From positions 59,248-123,247 of the forward strand of contig NZ_BMNT01000023.1 in NCBI RefSeq assembly GCF_014646695.1: DNA of 64,000 bases, given 5' to 3'. The notes beneath the pieces were generated by a model. The model did no database searches. It was not told the origin of the DNA and was given only the letters and a program-made list of their open reading frames with translations. This document shows positions 30,975-40,700 of this stretch, piece by piece. The DNA comes from Sphaerisporangium melleum. Lineage in GTDB: Bacteria; Actinomycetota; Actinomycetes; Streptosporangiales; Streptosporangiaceae. Each line of letters opens with the position of its first letter. The stretch's first letter is position 1. The position numbers were made by a program, and so were the translations under genes.

Positions 30975-32722
30975 CGGGACAGCACGAACTCGCCGAGCGC
31001 CTTGGCCTGCGCGTCGAAGCGGCTGGTCTCGGTGGCCCCCTCGCCCAGCAGGCCGTGGATCACGAAGTTCAGCGCGCGCAGGTTGGGCAGCTCGTAGCGG
31101 TCGACGGGCAGGCCGGCCGCCTCGGGGAGCAGTTCGCGCAGCCGCTCGACCGTGACCGTGCGGCGCAGCCAGGCGTACGTCTCGTCGTCGCGGGTCCACA
31201 GGCCGAGATTGGCGTTGCCGCCCTTGTCGCCGGAGCGGGCGTCCGCCACCTCTCCCAGGGGGATCCGTACGACTCCCGCGCCGGGGAACGACGTTCCCTC
31301 GGCCGCGGCGGGCGGGCTCGGGGCGGAAGGGAACGACGCGGCGGGCTCGGGCGGGGCGGTGGGAGACCAGGGGATCGCCTCCACGGTGCCGTCCGGGAGC
31401 ACCACGTGGTGGTCCACCTCCCCGACGGGGACGGCGCACGGCCAGTACGTGCCGTACGCGCGGGCTCCCTGCGGGGTGCCGGTGGCGTAGAAGCCGGGAT
31501 AGTTGCCGAGCGCGAGGCCCACCACCAGGCCGGAGAACGCCCGGCCGACCGCCTTCTCCTGCGGTCCCTTGACCGCGATGCGCAGCAGGCAGGAGGCGGC
31601 GTCCTGGCCGGCGGCGTCCTGCGCGGCCGTGCCGATGCGCTGGAAGACCACCGAGCAGCCGCCGGGCAACCCGTCGCGGACGGCGCGTTCGGCGAGCGCG
31701 GCCTTCTTCTCGATGTGGCGGCCGGTCAGCACGAGAGTGATCTCGTTCCGGTAGCCGCCGAGGGCGGTGACGGCCACCTTGGCGAACGGCGGGGGCGGCG
31801 CGCCGCGCGTCCCGGCGATCTCCACGCGGTCCGGGCCGGCCTGGCGCAGCGTCAGGGTGTCCAGCAGCGTGGTGACGTCCGGGTTGAGGTAGCGGGTGCC
31901 CTGGATCTCGTAGACGAGTTGCGCGGTGACCGTGCCCACGGTGACCGCGCCGCCGGTCCCCGGATGCTTGGTGATCACCGCGCTGCCGTCCGCGGCGACC
32001 TCCGCGATGGGGAAGCCGGGGTGGGTGAGGCCGGGGATGCCGAGGAAGGAGGAGTGGTTGCCGCCGGTCGCCTGGGCGCCGCACTCGATGACGTGCCCGG
32101 CGGCGACCGCGCCGGCCAGGCGGTCGAAGTCGTCGCGCGCCCAGCCGTGCCACCAGGCGGCCGGGCCGAGGGTCAGCGCGGCGTCGCTGACCCGGCCGCA
32201 GATCACGATGTCGGCCCCGGCCTCCAGCGCGCGGGCGATGCCCCACCCGCCGAGGTAGGCGTTCGCGGTGAGCGGGGTGAGCCCGGAGGCGGCCAGCGGG
32301 GTGCCGTGCTCGGCGTGCGCCAGCGGGTGACCGGCCGCCTGGATCGCGCCGAGGCGTCCGAGCAGGTCGTCCCCGGCCACGTGGGCGACGCGGGGAGCCA
32401 GTCCCGCGGCGTGTGCCTGGGCGGTGAGACGGTCGGCCAGGCCGCGCGGGTCGAGCCCGCCGGCGTTCACCACGACCTTGATCCCGCGGTCCAGGACGGT
32501 TTCGAGCACGGGGGCGATCTGGGCCGGGAAGGTCGCCGCGTAGCCCGCCGCGGGGTCGCGTGCCCGGCCCTTGGCCAGGACGAGCATGGTGACCTCGGCC
32601 AGGTAGTCCCCGGTGACCACGTCGACGTCCCCGCCGCCCACCATCTCGGCGAACGCGGTGTGCCGGTCCCCGTAGAACCCCGAGGCGTTGGCGATCCGCA
32701 CGGCCCTGCGTATGCCGCCCAT
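30920..32722 (-). CDS. AtuA-family (DUF1446) protein, acyclic terpene utilisation type
   Basis: The 600-aa protein matches the AtuA family, named from Pseudomonas citronellol/geraniol breakdown, whose biochemical role is not settled. The N-terminal DUF1446 domain begins IRRAVRIANASGFYGDR and includes GDYLAEVTMLVLAKGRA, VVVNAGGLDP and ICGRVSDAALTLGP. The C-terminal ferredoxin-like AtuA domain carries DARSGDKGGNANLGLW. The two parts are joined by a Pro/Ala-rich linker around residues 465-495. The ATG at 32722 follows GGGAGGGC. It is divergent from a GntR regulator. The carboxylase subunits (AtuC/AtuF) that usually accompany it are absent, so its pathway here is unclear. Confidence 0.88.
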   Translation of the reverse strand: MGGIRRAVRIANASGFYGDRHTAFAEMVGGGDVDVVTGDYLAEVTMLVLAKGRARDPAAGYAATFPAQIAPVLETVLDRGIKVVVNAGGLDPRGLADRLTAQAHAAGLAPRVAHVAGDDLLGRLGAIQAAGHPLAHAEHGTPLAASGLTPLTANAYLGGWGIARALEAGADIVICGRVSDAALTLGPAAWWHGWARDDFDRLAGAVAAGHVIECGAQATGGNHSSFLGIPGLTHPGFPIAEVAADGSAVITKHPGTGGAVTVGTVTAQLVYEIQGTRYLNPDVTTLLDTLTLRQAGPDRVEIAGTRGAPPPPFAKVAVTALGGYRNEITLVLTGRHIEKKAALAERAVRDGLPGGCSVVFQRIGTAAQDAAGQDAASCLLRIAVKGPQEKAVGRAFSGLVVGLALGNYPGFYATGTPQGARAYGTYWPCAVPVGEVDHHVVLPDGTVEAIPWSPTAPPEPAASFPSAPSPPAAAEGTSFPGAGVVRIPLGEVADARSGDKGGNANLGLWTRDDETYAWLRRTVTVERLRELLPEAAGLPVDRYELPNLRALNFVIHGLLGEGATETSRFDAQAKALGEFVLSRYVEVPIPLASAPATSAG

Positions 32723-32907
32723 CACGCCCTCCCACCTGTCCGCGTCCGCCGGCCGGCGGGCGCCTCATCTGACGATGATCCACGCATGCTAGCGCCGGTC
32801 GTCGCGAGAACCGATCCCGGCGTACGGCCATCGCCGGGCGGACACCAACGAGCGGCGGGAAGCAAGGCTTGGGCGGTCACTTCCATTCCACAAAACCCCC
32901 GAATCGG

Positions 32908-32925
32908 CATGTGGCATGTCACATG
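32908..32925. promoter_or_regulatory. Candidate GntR operator
   Basis: CATGTGGCATGTCACATG is an 18-bp inverted repeat (CATGTG-N6-CACATG). It lies in the 283-bp space between the divergent AtuA-family and GntR genes, ~85 bp upstream of the GntR start. Confidence 0.5.
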
Positions 32926-33008
32926 TCAACGCTTGGGACGAGTGCGGCCTTATCCGGCATTTCACCGATAGAGTCCCCGAGAGTCGTAACCTCAGGGAAA
33001 GGGCCTCG

Positions 33009-33737
33009 GTGCGCACGGTCGGTGGTGGGTCAAGCCTCACAGAGCAGGTGATCGAGGCCGTCCGGGAGGCGATCCGCTCCGGCGAGCTGCGGCCCGGCGA
33101 GCTGTACTCGGTGTACCAGCTCGCCACGCAGCTGAACGTCTCCCGCACCCCCGTACGCGAGGCCATGCTCCGGCTGGCCGAGGCGGGCATCGTGCGCTTC
33201 GAGCGCAGCCGCGGCTTCCGGGTGCTGCGGCGCGACCCGCGGGAGATCGCCGAGGTGTTCCAGCTCCGGCTGCTGCTGGAGGTGCCCGCGACGCGCCTCG
33301 CCGTCCGCCGCGCGAGCCAGGAACTGGTCGGGGCGATGCGGGGTGAGCTCGCCGGGATGCGCGCCGCCGCCGCCGGCCTCGACGAGCCGCGTTTCCTGCG
33401 CCATGACCGCGCCTTCCACGACCTGCTACTGAACGCGGGCGCCAATCGCAGGCTCGCCGCCATCGTCGGCAACCTGCGGGACGCGACGATGACGCTCGGC
33501 GCCTCGACCGTGGAGCGCAGGCGCTCGCTCGCCGACGTCGCGGCCGAGCACGAGCCGATCGTGACCGCGCTTTCCGCCGGGGACGCGGAGGCCGCCGCCC
33601 AGGCGATGCGGCTGCACCTCACGCACACCGGCGAGTTGCTGCTGCGGCAGTCCGTGGCCGACGGCGGCGGCACCGCCGACCCCGAGGACCTCGCCCTGAT
33701 CCGCTTTCCGGGGACGCCCGGAGCCACCTCGCCGTGA
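33009..33737 (+). CDS. GntR-family regulator, FadR/FCD type
   Basis: The GTG at 33009 follows AGGGAAAGGG and gives 242 aa; longer in-frame readings upstream run into operator-like DNA and lack family similarity. The winged helix shows SLTEQVIEAVREAIRSGEL, the recognition segment QLNVSRTPVREAMLRLAEAG and the wing RSRGFRV. The C-terminal FCD domain has the metal/ligand-site pattern (RLLLEVPATRLA, DRAFHDLLL, H in AEHEPIV, H in HLTHTGE). FCD proteins sense small carboxylic acids or acyl-CoA. It probably represses the divergent AtuA-family gene and itself. Confidence 0.9.
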   Translation: MRTVGGGSSLTEQVIEAVREAIRSGELRPGELYSVYQLATQLNVSRTPVREAMLRLAEAGIVRFERSRGFRVLRRDPREIAEVFQLRLLLEVPATRLAVRRASQELVGAMRGELAGMRAAAAGLDEPRFLRHDRAFHDLLLNAGANRRLAAIVGNLRDATMTLGASTVERRRSLADVAAEHEPIVTALSAGDAEAAAQAMRLHLTHTGELLLRQSVADGGGTADPEDLALIRFPGTPGATSP

Positions 33738-33755
33738 GACCCCGCGCCGCCGCGG

Positions 33756-34724
33756 TCACAGCCGCCCGGTCGCCCAGCCGAAGAACGCCAGCATCACCGC
33801 GTACCCGAGCGCGACCGCCAGCGCGCCCAGCAGGTGGGTACGCGCCGACGTCTCCCGGCCGGGCGTCAGCCAGCGCCGCAGGGCCCGGTTGACCAGCGGC
33901 ATCACCAGCCAGGTGAGGACGCAGACGCTCAGCGCGCCGCCGATGAACAGGTGCAGGTAGCCGGGCACCCCGGCGGCCCCCAGCGCCCGGTCGGTGGTCA
34001 GGCTCAGCACCATCATGATCGGATAGAGCCCCAGGAGCACGGCCATGGCCTGCTTCCAGTTGGGCGGGAGGGCGTGGCCCGCCGCGTCGCCGCCGAGCCG
34101 GAACCAGCCGCCGAACGCCGAGCCGACCTGCCGTACGTCGTAGGAGGCGAAGGCGGCGCGGCCCTCGTCCAGCAGCTTCTTCCTCGCCTCGGAGGTGAGC
34201 CAGGTGTCCAGGTGCTCGCGGGTGTCGAACCGGAAGACCGAGACCCAGTCCTCCTGGACGCCCGGGACGGGCCGGAACAGCTCGAAGCCGAGGAACCCGG
34301 GGTATCTCTCCTGCACCTTGCGCACCTTCTGCTGCCAGCGGACGAACGCCGGCTCCTGGCCCGGGGCGAGGTGATGGGAGATCACCACGGTCACCGCCGG
34401 CTGCACCGGGGGCTCGCCGGCCAGCACCTCCTTGACCTCCGGCCCCTCCAGCAGGGAACGCCCCCGCGCGAGCATCCGCTCGTGCTGCGGGGAGTTCAGC
34501 CAGGCGGTGAGCTGATCGATGCGGGCGAACCGGAACACGACCACCCACTCGCCGTCGGCGCCCTGCCCGGGGGGATAGACCTCCTTGCCCTCGAAGCCGT
34601 GAAAGCCCCGCGCCAGCTCGGTCATCTCGTCCTGCCAGCGCCGGTAGTCGGCCTCACGCCCCTTGCGCACCTTCTGCGAAAGGAACACGGTGGCACTCTG
34701 GTCCCCCTGGTTCGCCGCGGCCAT
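33756..34724 (-). CDS. Membrane protein with two antibiotic-biosynthesis-monooxygenase (ABM) domains
   Basis: The 322-aa protein carries two tandem ABM-like ferredoxin folds, about residues 10-100 (FLSQKVRKGREADYRRWQ) and 110-200 (VVISHHLAPGQEPAFVRWQQ). Each has the F-R-F-x-x-x-x-x-L-x-x-W-L pattern. Three transmembrane helices then follow (MAVLLGLYPIMMVLS, YLHLFIGGALSVCVLTWLVM, LGALAVALGYAVMLAFFGWA). Such proteins are widespread and annotated only by domain; a cytosolic dimeric sensor or oxygenase domain attached to the membrane is plausible. I prefer the ATG at 34724 because the open frame upstream lies in A/T-rich promoter DNA. Confidence 0.8.
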   Translation of the reverse strand: MAAANQGDQSATVFLSQKVRKGREADYRRWQDEMTELARGFHGFEGKEVYPPGQGADGEWVVVFRFARIDQLTAWLNSPQHERMLARGRSLLEGPEVKEVLAGEPPVQPAVTVVISHHLAPGQEPAFVRWQQKVRKVQERYPGFLGFELFRPVPGVQEDWVSVFRFDTREHLDTWLTSEARKKLLDEGRAAFASYDVRQVGSAFGGWFRLGGDAAGHALPPNWKQAMAVLLGLYPIMMVLSLTTDRALGAAGVPGYLHLFIGGALSVCVLTWLVMPLVNRALRRWLTPGRETSARTHLLGALAVALGYAVMLAFFGWATGRL

Positions 34725-34866
34725 CACAACTGCTACGGTAGCCCTTAATGGACAAATGGGACATATAGCGACGATTTGCCCATCGGATAACGCACTCGCC
34801 ATTTGCCGATGAATTAGCCAGACATTCCCTCAGCTCTGCGTACCGGGGCGTTGGGAGGCCGATTCG

Positions 34867-35706
34867 ATGAAAAGCGATCGCACACCGGCGGCGTCCGCGG
34901 CCCTGCGGCGCACCAGCGCCGGACCATCGCGCTACGTCATGGAGCTGGGCCTGCTCAACACGGGCGACGACGACCTGACCGGCTGGCAGGCGGCGATCAC
35001 CCTGCCCGAGGGGGCCGGCATGGCCGCCGGAGCGGGCGCCGCCGTCGAGGAGACCGCACCCGGCGCCTACACCGTCCGGCCGCACCCCGGCGCACCGCTC
35101 GCGCCAGGGCACCGGCAGATGGTGTCGGTGGAGGTGTACGGCACCCTGCGGGCTCCCACGTCCGCGACGTTCAGCGCCACGGCCGGCGACGGCGCGACGG
35201 TCCAGGCCGCGGTGGCCGTGGTGGCGGCGGTGACGGACGGGGACAGCCGCGAGGCCGACGAGTCCACCTGGCCCGGCTCGACCGGCGTCGGCGAGCAGGC
35301 GCCCGCGACCGGGAACACCGGCGGGGGCGGCGGCGCCGGGCTCGGCGGAGGAGGCGGGGGCGGCGCGACGTCCACGTTCCGCGTGCACATCGAGTGGGAG
35401 AACGACTCCGGCGGAGGCGGCGGCGCGGGCGGCGGTGGCGGCGTGAACCAGGGCGGCGCCGGGTCCGACGGACGGCAGGGCGGCGACTGGCAGCAGTACC
35501 AGAACTCCTACCAGAACTCCGCTCAGGACGGCGCCCCGGCGAGCGGCAAGGCCGGCGCGAACTGGCAGCAGCAGTACCGGCGCGGTTCCTCCCCTGCGAC
35601 GGGCGGGGAGCGCAAGCAGGCCCAGGAGGACCCATTGGACGAGATCAAGGCGGAACTGCGCGCCCTCGGCGAGCGGGTGGCCGACCTGGAAGGCGGGAAG
35701 CCATGA
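34867..35706 (+). CDS. CBM2-like, glycine-rich protein with C-terminal coiled coil (unknown)
   Basis: The ATG has GGAGG 8 nt upstream. Residues ~20-125 resemble a family 2 carbohydrate-binding or similar beta-sandwich (YVMELGLLNTGDDDLTGWQA, then SVEVYGTLRAPTSATFSAT), yet no signal peptide precedes it. Long Gly-rich stretches (~145-160 and 185-200), a Gln/Asn/Tyr-rich section (QQYQNSYQNSAQ) and a short amphipathic helix (DEIKAELRALGERVADLE) follow. The composition suggests a cell-surface or assembly protein exported by an unusual route, or a cytosolic scaffold. The stop overlaps the start of the next gene (ATGA). I do not recognise a family. Confidence 0.75.
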   Translation: MKSDRTPAASAALRRTSAGPSRYVMELGLLNTGDDDLTGWQAAITLPEGAGMAAGAGAAVEETAPGAYTVRPHPGAPLAPGHRQMVSVEVYGTLRAPTSATFSATAGDGATVQAAVAVVAAVTDGDSREADESTWPGSTGVGEQAPATGNTGGGGGAGLGGGGGGGATSTFRVHIEWENDSGGGGGAGGGGGVNQGGAGSDGRQGGDWQQYQNSYQNSAQDGAPASGKAGANWQQQYRRGSSPATGGERKQAQEDPLDEIKAELRALGERVADLEGGKP

Positions 35707-36173
35707 GCGGCACATCGGACTGGGAGGCCTGGGCCGGCCGGTCCAGGCCGTCCTCCCCCGGCGCGTCCACGGCCGGGCCCGGCGGCGACTGGGCGGACTG
35801 GAGCGGCTCCGGCGGCGAATCACCCATTCCGCCGGACACGAGCCCCCTGCCGTACGCGGTGCGGTGTCCCATCGGCCCGGACTCCTCGGCGGCGCGCGTG
35901 CGGCTGCCGAAGAAGGTCGCCGAGGGGACGGCGTTCGTCGTCGACGTCGGCGTGGACGGCCCGGCCGACGGCACCCTGCCCGGCGCCCGCGGCTACCAGC
36001 GGCTGGACGCGACCACCGTGCTGGTGCACCTGACCGGAGGGGGCGAGGTGGCCGCCGGCCCGGAGTACGAGCCAGCCCGGTATCCCGGCGGCGCCGGCAA
36101 GCCCGTCCCGCCGCCGCCCGGCACGCCGTTCGTGGTCGTGGTGGTGCTGCCGCCCGCGCCGCAGAACTACTGA
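35703..36173 (+). CDS. 156-aa protein coupled to the CBM2-like gene (unknown)
   Basis: This is translationally coupled to the preceding gene by a 4-nt ATGA overlap. The first ~45 residues are low-complexity Ser/Gly/Pro with repeated tryptophans (DWEAWAG, DWADWSG). Residues ~48-150 form a beta-rich domain (LPYAVRCPIGPDSSAARVRL, TAFVVDVGVDGP, FVVVVVLPPAP). No signal peptide or catalytic motif is visible. The two genes form an isolated unit ended by a strong hairpin, so they very likely work together. Confidence 0.7.
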   Translation: MSGTSDWEAWAGRSRPSSPGASTAGPGGDWADWSGSGGESPIPPDTSPLPYAVRCPIGPDSSAARVRLPKKVAEGTAFVVDVGVDGPADGTLPGARGYQRLDATTVLVHLTGGGEVAAGPEYEPARYPGGAGKPVPPPPGTPFVVVVVLPPAPQNY

Positions 36174-36230
36174 CCACCTGCGAGGGCGCGGAGGACGGCA
36201 CGCCCGGATGCCACGCGCCGCGGCTCGGCA

Positions 36231-36270
36231 CCGGCCTCGGCGGCAGGCTGCGAACATGCCGCCGAGCCGG
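36231..36270. terminator. Terminator hairpin after the two-gene unit
   Basis: CTCGGCGGCA (36236-36245) pairs perfectly with TGCCGCCGAG (36257-36266), extended by CCGG/CCGG past a one-base bulge. It lies between convergent genes. Confidence 0.6.
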
Positions 36271-36290
36271 GTCGGCTCCGCGCGGCGGGG

Positions 36291-37064
36291 TCAGCCCTTG
36301 TACAGGCGCTCGGCGTACTGCTCGCCGTAGTAGCGCTCCAGCTCCTCCAGGCTCTCCTCGACCGCCGGCTGGACCCGCTTGACGATCTGCGGGTGCGGCG
36401 GCAGCACGCCGGGGTTCCAGGTCTGGTGCTTCCACAGGCCGGAGCGCATGAACGCCTTGGCGCAGTGGAAGAAGATCTGCTCGATCTCCACGACGACGGC
36501 GAGCACGGGCCGGTGGCCCTTGACGACCATCCGGTCGAAGAACGGCGCCTCGCGCACCAGCCGGGCCCGGCCGTTGATCCGCAGCGTCTCGTTGCGGCCG
36601 GGCACGACGTACAGCAGGCCGACGTGCGGGTTAGCCAGGATGTTCAGATAGCCGTCCGCGCGGCGGTTGCCGGGCCGTTCGGGGATGGCGATCGTCGTGT
36701 CGTCCAGGACGAGGGTGAACCCGGGCGGGTCGCCCTTGGGCGAGACATCACAGTCGCCCTCCGCGCCGGAGGTGGCGATCAGGCAGAACGGGGAGGCCGC
36801 GAGCCATTCGCGGTCCATCTCGTGCAGCCTCCGGCGTTCCTTGGTGATCGCCCGGGGCATCACCGGGCCGAGCAGCTCGCGCAGCTCGGCCGCCGAGGTC
36901 ACCGGCGTGTACCCCTCGCCGGAGGCCGGACCGCCCGCGCCCTCGGCGGCGGCCTCCTCGAACGCGTCCGCCATGCAGACGCCGTCCATGTCCGCAAGCA
37001 CCCGGGCGTGCTCGGCCATCTCGGCCTGCCCGGCATCCCCTGCGTACTCCGCCTTCCGCGTCAT
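36291..37064 (-). CDS. FMN-dependent PPOX-type flavoprotein (MSMEG_1061-like)
   Basis: The 257-aa protein belongs to the pyridoxamine-5'-phosphate-oxidase-like split-barrel group. Typical segments are ITKERRRLHEMDREWLAASP, CDVSPKGDPPGF, NRRADGYLNILANPHVGLLY and LRINGRARLV, with W-K-H-Q-T-W near the end. The first ~45 residues are an acidic extension not needed for the fold. Members bind FMN (or F420 in relatives) and reduce small organic molecules; the substrate is unknown. The ATG has GGAGGGG upstream. It is a single gene between a hairpin and the Smr gene. Confidence 0.85.
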   Translation of the reverse strand: MTRKAEYAGDAGQAEMAEHARVLADMDGVCMADAFEEAAAEGAGGPASGEGYTPVTSAAELRELLGPVMPRAITKERRRLHEMDREWLAASPFCLIATSGAEGDCDVSPKGDPPGFTLVLDDTTIAIPERPGNRRADGYLNILANPHVGLLYVVPGRNETLRINGRARLVREAPFFDRMVVKGHRPVLAVVVEIEQIFFHCAKAFMRSGLWKHQTWNPGVLPPHPQIVKRVQPAVEESLEELERYYGEQYAERLYKG

Positions 37065-37157
37065 CGCGCCCCCTCCGTCGCCCGATCATGGCCGCGGCCA
37101 GCCTAGGCCGCCGCCCACGGGGAGGTCACGCGGGTTTCACGGTTCGGACGCGCGGGA

Positions 37158-37412
37158 TCACTTCCACCGGAAGTACACGAACAGCCGGCCGTGGTTCTTG
37201 GCGTCCTTGTCGATGCGGTGGTAGAGGGCCTTGATCTCCTTCTGGTCGAGGAACCGGAGGACCTTCTTCTTGAGCTGGCCGGACCCCTTGCCGGGGATGA
37301 TCTCGACCTCGGTGGCCTTCTTCCGCACCGCCTCCTGGATGATGCCGTGCAGCGCCCGGTCGATCTCGCCGCTCCTGTTGTAGATGTCATGGAGATCAAG
37401 CTTCAGCTTCAC
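37158..37412 (-). CDS. Smr-domain protein (84 aa)
   Basis: The GTG at 37412 opens VKLKLDLHDIYNRSGEID, and the codons before it in the same frame have no family likeness. LDLH (residues 5-8), the central helix and PGKGSGQLKKKVLRFL (GKGSG at 41-45) are the two hallmark motifs of the small MutS-related domain, a nicking or RNA/DNA-binding fold. At 84 residues it is a stand-alone Smr domain. Its role could be in DNA branch cleavage or ribosome quality control; neighbours give no hint. Confidence 0.85.
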   Translation of the reverse strand: MKLKLDLHDIYNRSGEIDRALHGIIQEAVRKKATEVEIIPGKGSGQLKKKVLRFLDQKEIKALYHRIDKDAKNHGRLFVYFRWK

Positions 37413-37717
37413 CCCGTGATTGTACGACGTCGGCCTTCGCCTGCTTTGGACCGTTCTGCTAACTGCGCTGATCACAGCATTACACCGTTCCATGTCCACA
37501 TTTGGTCATAAATTGCCGCTGGCCGGCGCCCGCATTGATCTAGGCGGGAAAGAAGCGCGCCTCTAGACTCCGACTGAGTTCGGCGGCCCGGACACGGGTC
37601 GTGCCGGACACATGTCGCCCGACGGGGAGGGTGGGGTCCTTCCCGTGCGCCAAACGGGTGACGCGGCTCCGCCATGCCCGCCGGGCGGTGATCACCGGTG
37701 GTTCACCAGGAGGTGCC
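37413..37717. other. Divergent intergenic region between the Smr gene and the subtilase gene
   Basis: No gene is seen. The part nearest the Smr gene (37430-37530) is A/T-rich and should hold promoters. The subtilase side ends with CAGGAGG 7 nt before its GTG. No clear riboswitch or long palindrome is visible. Confidence 0.4.
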
Positions 37718-40700
37718 GTGCCACGTAAGTCCCTTCCCAACTTCTTATCCCGGGCGTCCCGGCTGCGGCGCGTCGCGGCGGCGGGCGCAGGCCTCGCCGT
37801 CGTGGCGGTGCTGAGCCCGGCCGTGCCGGCGTCCGCGGAGCCAGGTCCCACCTCTGGCTCCTCGACCCCGGCGACCGGGTCGACCAGCAAGTGGAAGGCG
37901 ACCCCGCTGACCGCCGCCGGCCGCGTCCAGGGGGCCAAGTCCCCGAGCGGCAAGCTGGCCAAGAGCGACACATCGCTGTTCTCGGCGACATCGGCCACTC
38001 CCGTCAACGTGGTCGTGAAGCTCGACTACGACTCGCTGTCGGCCTACAAGGGCGGCGTCGACGGGATCAAGGGCACCAGCCCTTCGGTCACCGGCAAGAG
38101 CCTCGACGTCAACAGCGCGGCCGCCAAGCAGTACGAGAAGCACATCGCGGGCGTCGAGAACGCCTTCCTCGGCGAGCTCGGCAAGCGCGTCCCCGGCGCG
38201 AAGGCGGGGCAGCGGCTCCGCACCGTGTACGGCGGCGTCACGGTCAGGGTCCCGGCGAACAAGGCCGTGGAGCTGCTGAAGCTGCCGGGCGTCGCCGCCG
38301 TGCAGAAGGACGAGCTGCTGCAGCCGCTCACCGACGCGAGCCCCGACTTCATCGGCGCTCCCGCGATCTACAGCAAGCTGGGCGGCGCCCCCTCCTCCGG
38401 CAAGGGCGTGATCTTCGCCACCCTGGACTCGGGCATCTGGCCGGAGCACCCGTCCTTCGCCGACCCGGGCAACCTGCCCGCTCCCCCGCCCACCAAGGAC
38501 GGCACGCCGCGCGTGTGCGACTTCGGCGACAACCCGCTGACGCCCGCCGCCGACCCGTTCGTGTGCAACAACAAGGTGGTCGGCGGCGCGCCGTTCCTGG
38601 ACACCTACAACGCGGTGTACGGCGGCGAGATGTACCCCGACAGCGCCCGCGACTCCAACGGGCACGGCACGCACACCGCCTCCACCTCGGCGGGCGGCCC
38701 GGTGGCGAACGCCAACCCGCTCGGCATCGACCGCGGCCCGATCCACGGCATCGCGCCCGCGGCGTCGGTGTCGGTGTACAAGGTCTGCGGCGCCGAGGGC
38801 TGCTTCTCCTCCGACTCGGCCGCCGCCGTCGGCCGGGCCGTGCTGGACGGCGTCCGGGTGATCAACTTCTCCATCTCCGGCGGCAGCGACCCCTACAGCG
38901 ACCCGGTGGAGCTGGCCTTCCTGGACGCGTACGCGGCCGGGGTGTTCGTCTCGGCCTCGGCGGGCAACGCCGGGCCCGGCGCCGGCACGACCGACCACGC
39001 GAGCCCGTGGGTCACGACGGTCGCCGCCTCCACCCAGACCCGCACGTACCGCTCGACCATCACGCTGAAGGGGACGGGCGGCGCGACCGCCACCATCTCC
39101 GGCGCCTCGATCACGGCGGGCGTGACCTCGGCGCTGCCGGTGGTGTCGGCCGCGGCCCCGCCGTACAGCGACCCGCTGTGCCTGAACCCGGCGCCGCCCG
39201 GGCTGTTCAGCGGCAAGATCGTCGCCTGCCAGCGCGGCCCTAACCGCGTCCTCAAGGGCTTCTCGGTCAGGCAGGGCGGCGCGGCGGGCATGATCCTGTA
39301 CAACGCCACGCCGCTCGACGTGATGACCGACAACCACTGGCTCCCGACGGTCCACATCGATCAGCCCGAGAGCACGACCCTGCTGAACTTCCTGACCGCC
39401 AACCCGGGCGCCACCGCCTCGTTCACGCAGGGCGCCAAGGCGACCTGGCAGGGCGACGTGATCACCACGTTCTCCTCGCGCGGCCCGGCCGGCGACTTCC
39501 TCAAGCCGGACGTGACGGCGCCCGGCCTGCACATCCTGGCCGGAACCACTCCGACGCCGGAGTCCCCGCTCGAAGGCCCGGCCGGGAACCTCTACCAGGT
39601 CATCGCGGGCACCTCGATGTCCTCGCCGCACGTCGCCGGGGCGGGCGCCCTGCTGTTCGCGCTGCACCCGGACTGGACACCGGGGCAGGTGAAGTCGGCG
39701 CTGGAGACCACGGCCAAGACCTCGGTCACCAAGGAGGACCGGGTCACCCCGGCCGACCCGTTCGACTACGGCGGCGGCCGCATCGACCTGACCAAGGCCG
39801 GCGACCCCGGGCTCACCGTGGACGAGACGGCGGCCCGCTACGCCGCCTCGGCGGCCGACCCGCTGAACCGCATCGACCTGAACGTCCCATCGGTGAACGC
39901 GCCGGTCATGCCGGGCCTGATCACCGCCAAGCGCACGTTCACCAACGTCAGCGGCAAGACGCTGGCCTACACCGCCTCGGGCAGCGCGCCGAGTGGCGCC
40001 AATGTCACCGTGCTGCCCCCGCTGTTCACGGTGAAGGCCGGCAAGAGCGTCGAGCTGACCATCGTGGTGACCGCGCCGGACCTGCCCGAGGGCCAGTACT
40101 TCGGCCAGGTGAACCTCAAGCAGGTCGGCGGCACCCGTGACCTGCACCTGCCGGTGGCGTTCTTCCGCAAGGAAGGCGCGGTGCCGATCGACCAGACCTG
40201 CGCGCCGAGCACGATCGCCCGCAACACCGGCGAGTCGACCTGCACGGTCACGGTGGAGAACACCACGCTGAAGGACACCGAGGTCACCGCGCTGAGCACG
40301 CTCGACGCCAAGCTGCGGCTCAACAGCGTGACCGGCGCGACCAAGGTCGGCACGCAGATCGCGATCACCAAGGCCAAGCTGGCCGGGCGTCAGCCCGACA
40401 AGCCGGCCATCGCCCCGGGCTCCGGCCCGGCGGGCTACCTGCCGCTCGACCTGTTCGGCATCACGCCGACCCCGATCGGCGACGAGGAGGCGGTCAACTT
40501 CACCGTGCCGGCCTTCACCTACGCCGGACGGACCTACAACCGCATCGGCGTGGTCTCCAACGGCTACTCCGTGCCGGGCGGCACCTCCGGGCAGGCGGAC
40601 ATCTCGTTCGAGCCGCAGAACCTGCCCGACCCGGCGCCGCCGAACAACGTGCTGGCCCCCTACTGGACCGACCTGAACGGCGAGGGGACGCCCGGCGTGT

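Noticed and set aside
29412..32831. 1139-codon minus frame and an 815-codon plus frame across the antiporter and AtuA genes
   Set aside because: Both are shadows; the antiporter and AtuA-family proteins are clearly recognisable in the other frames.
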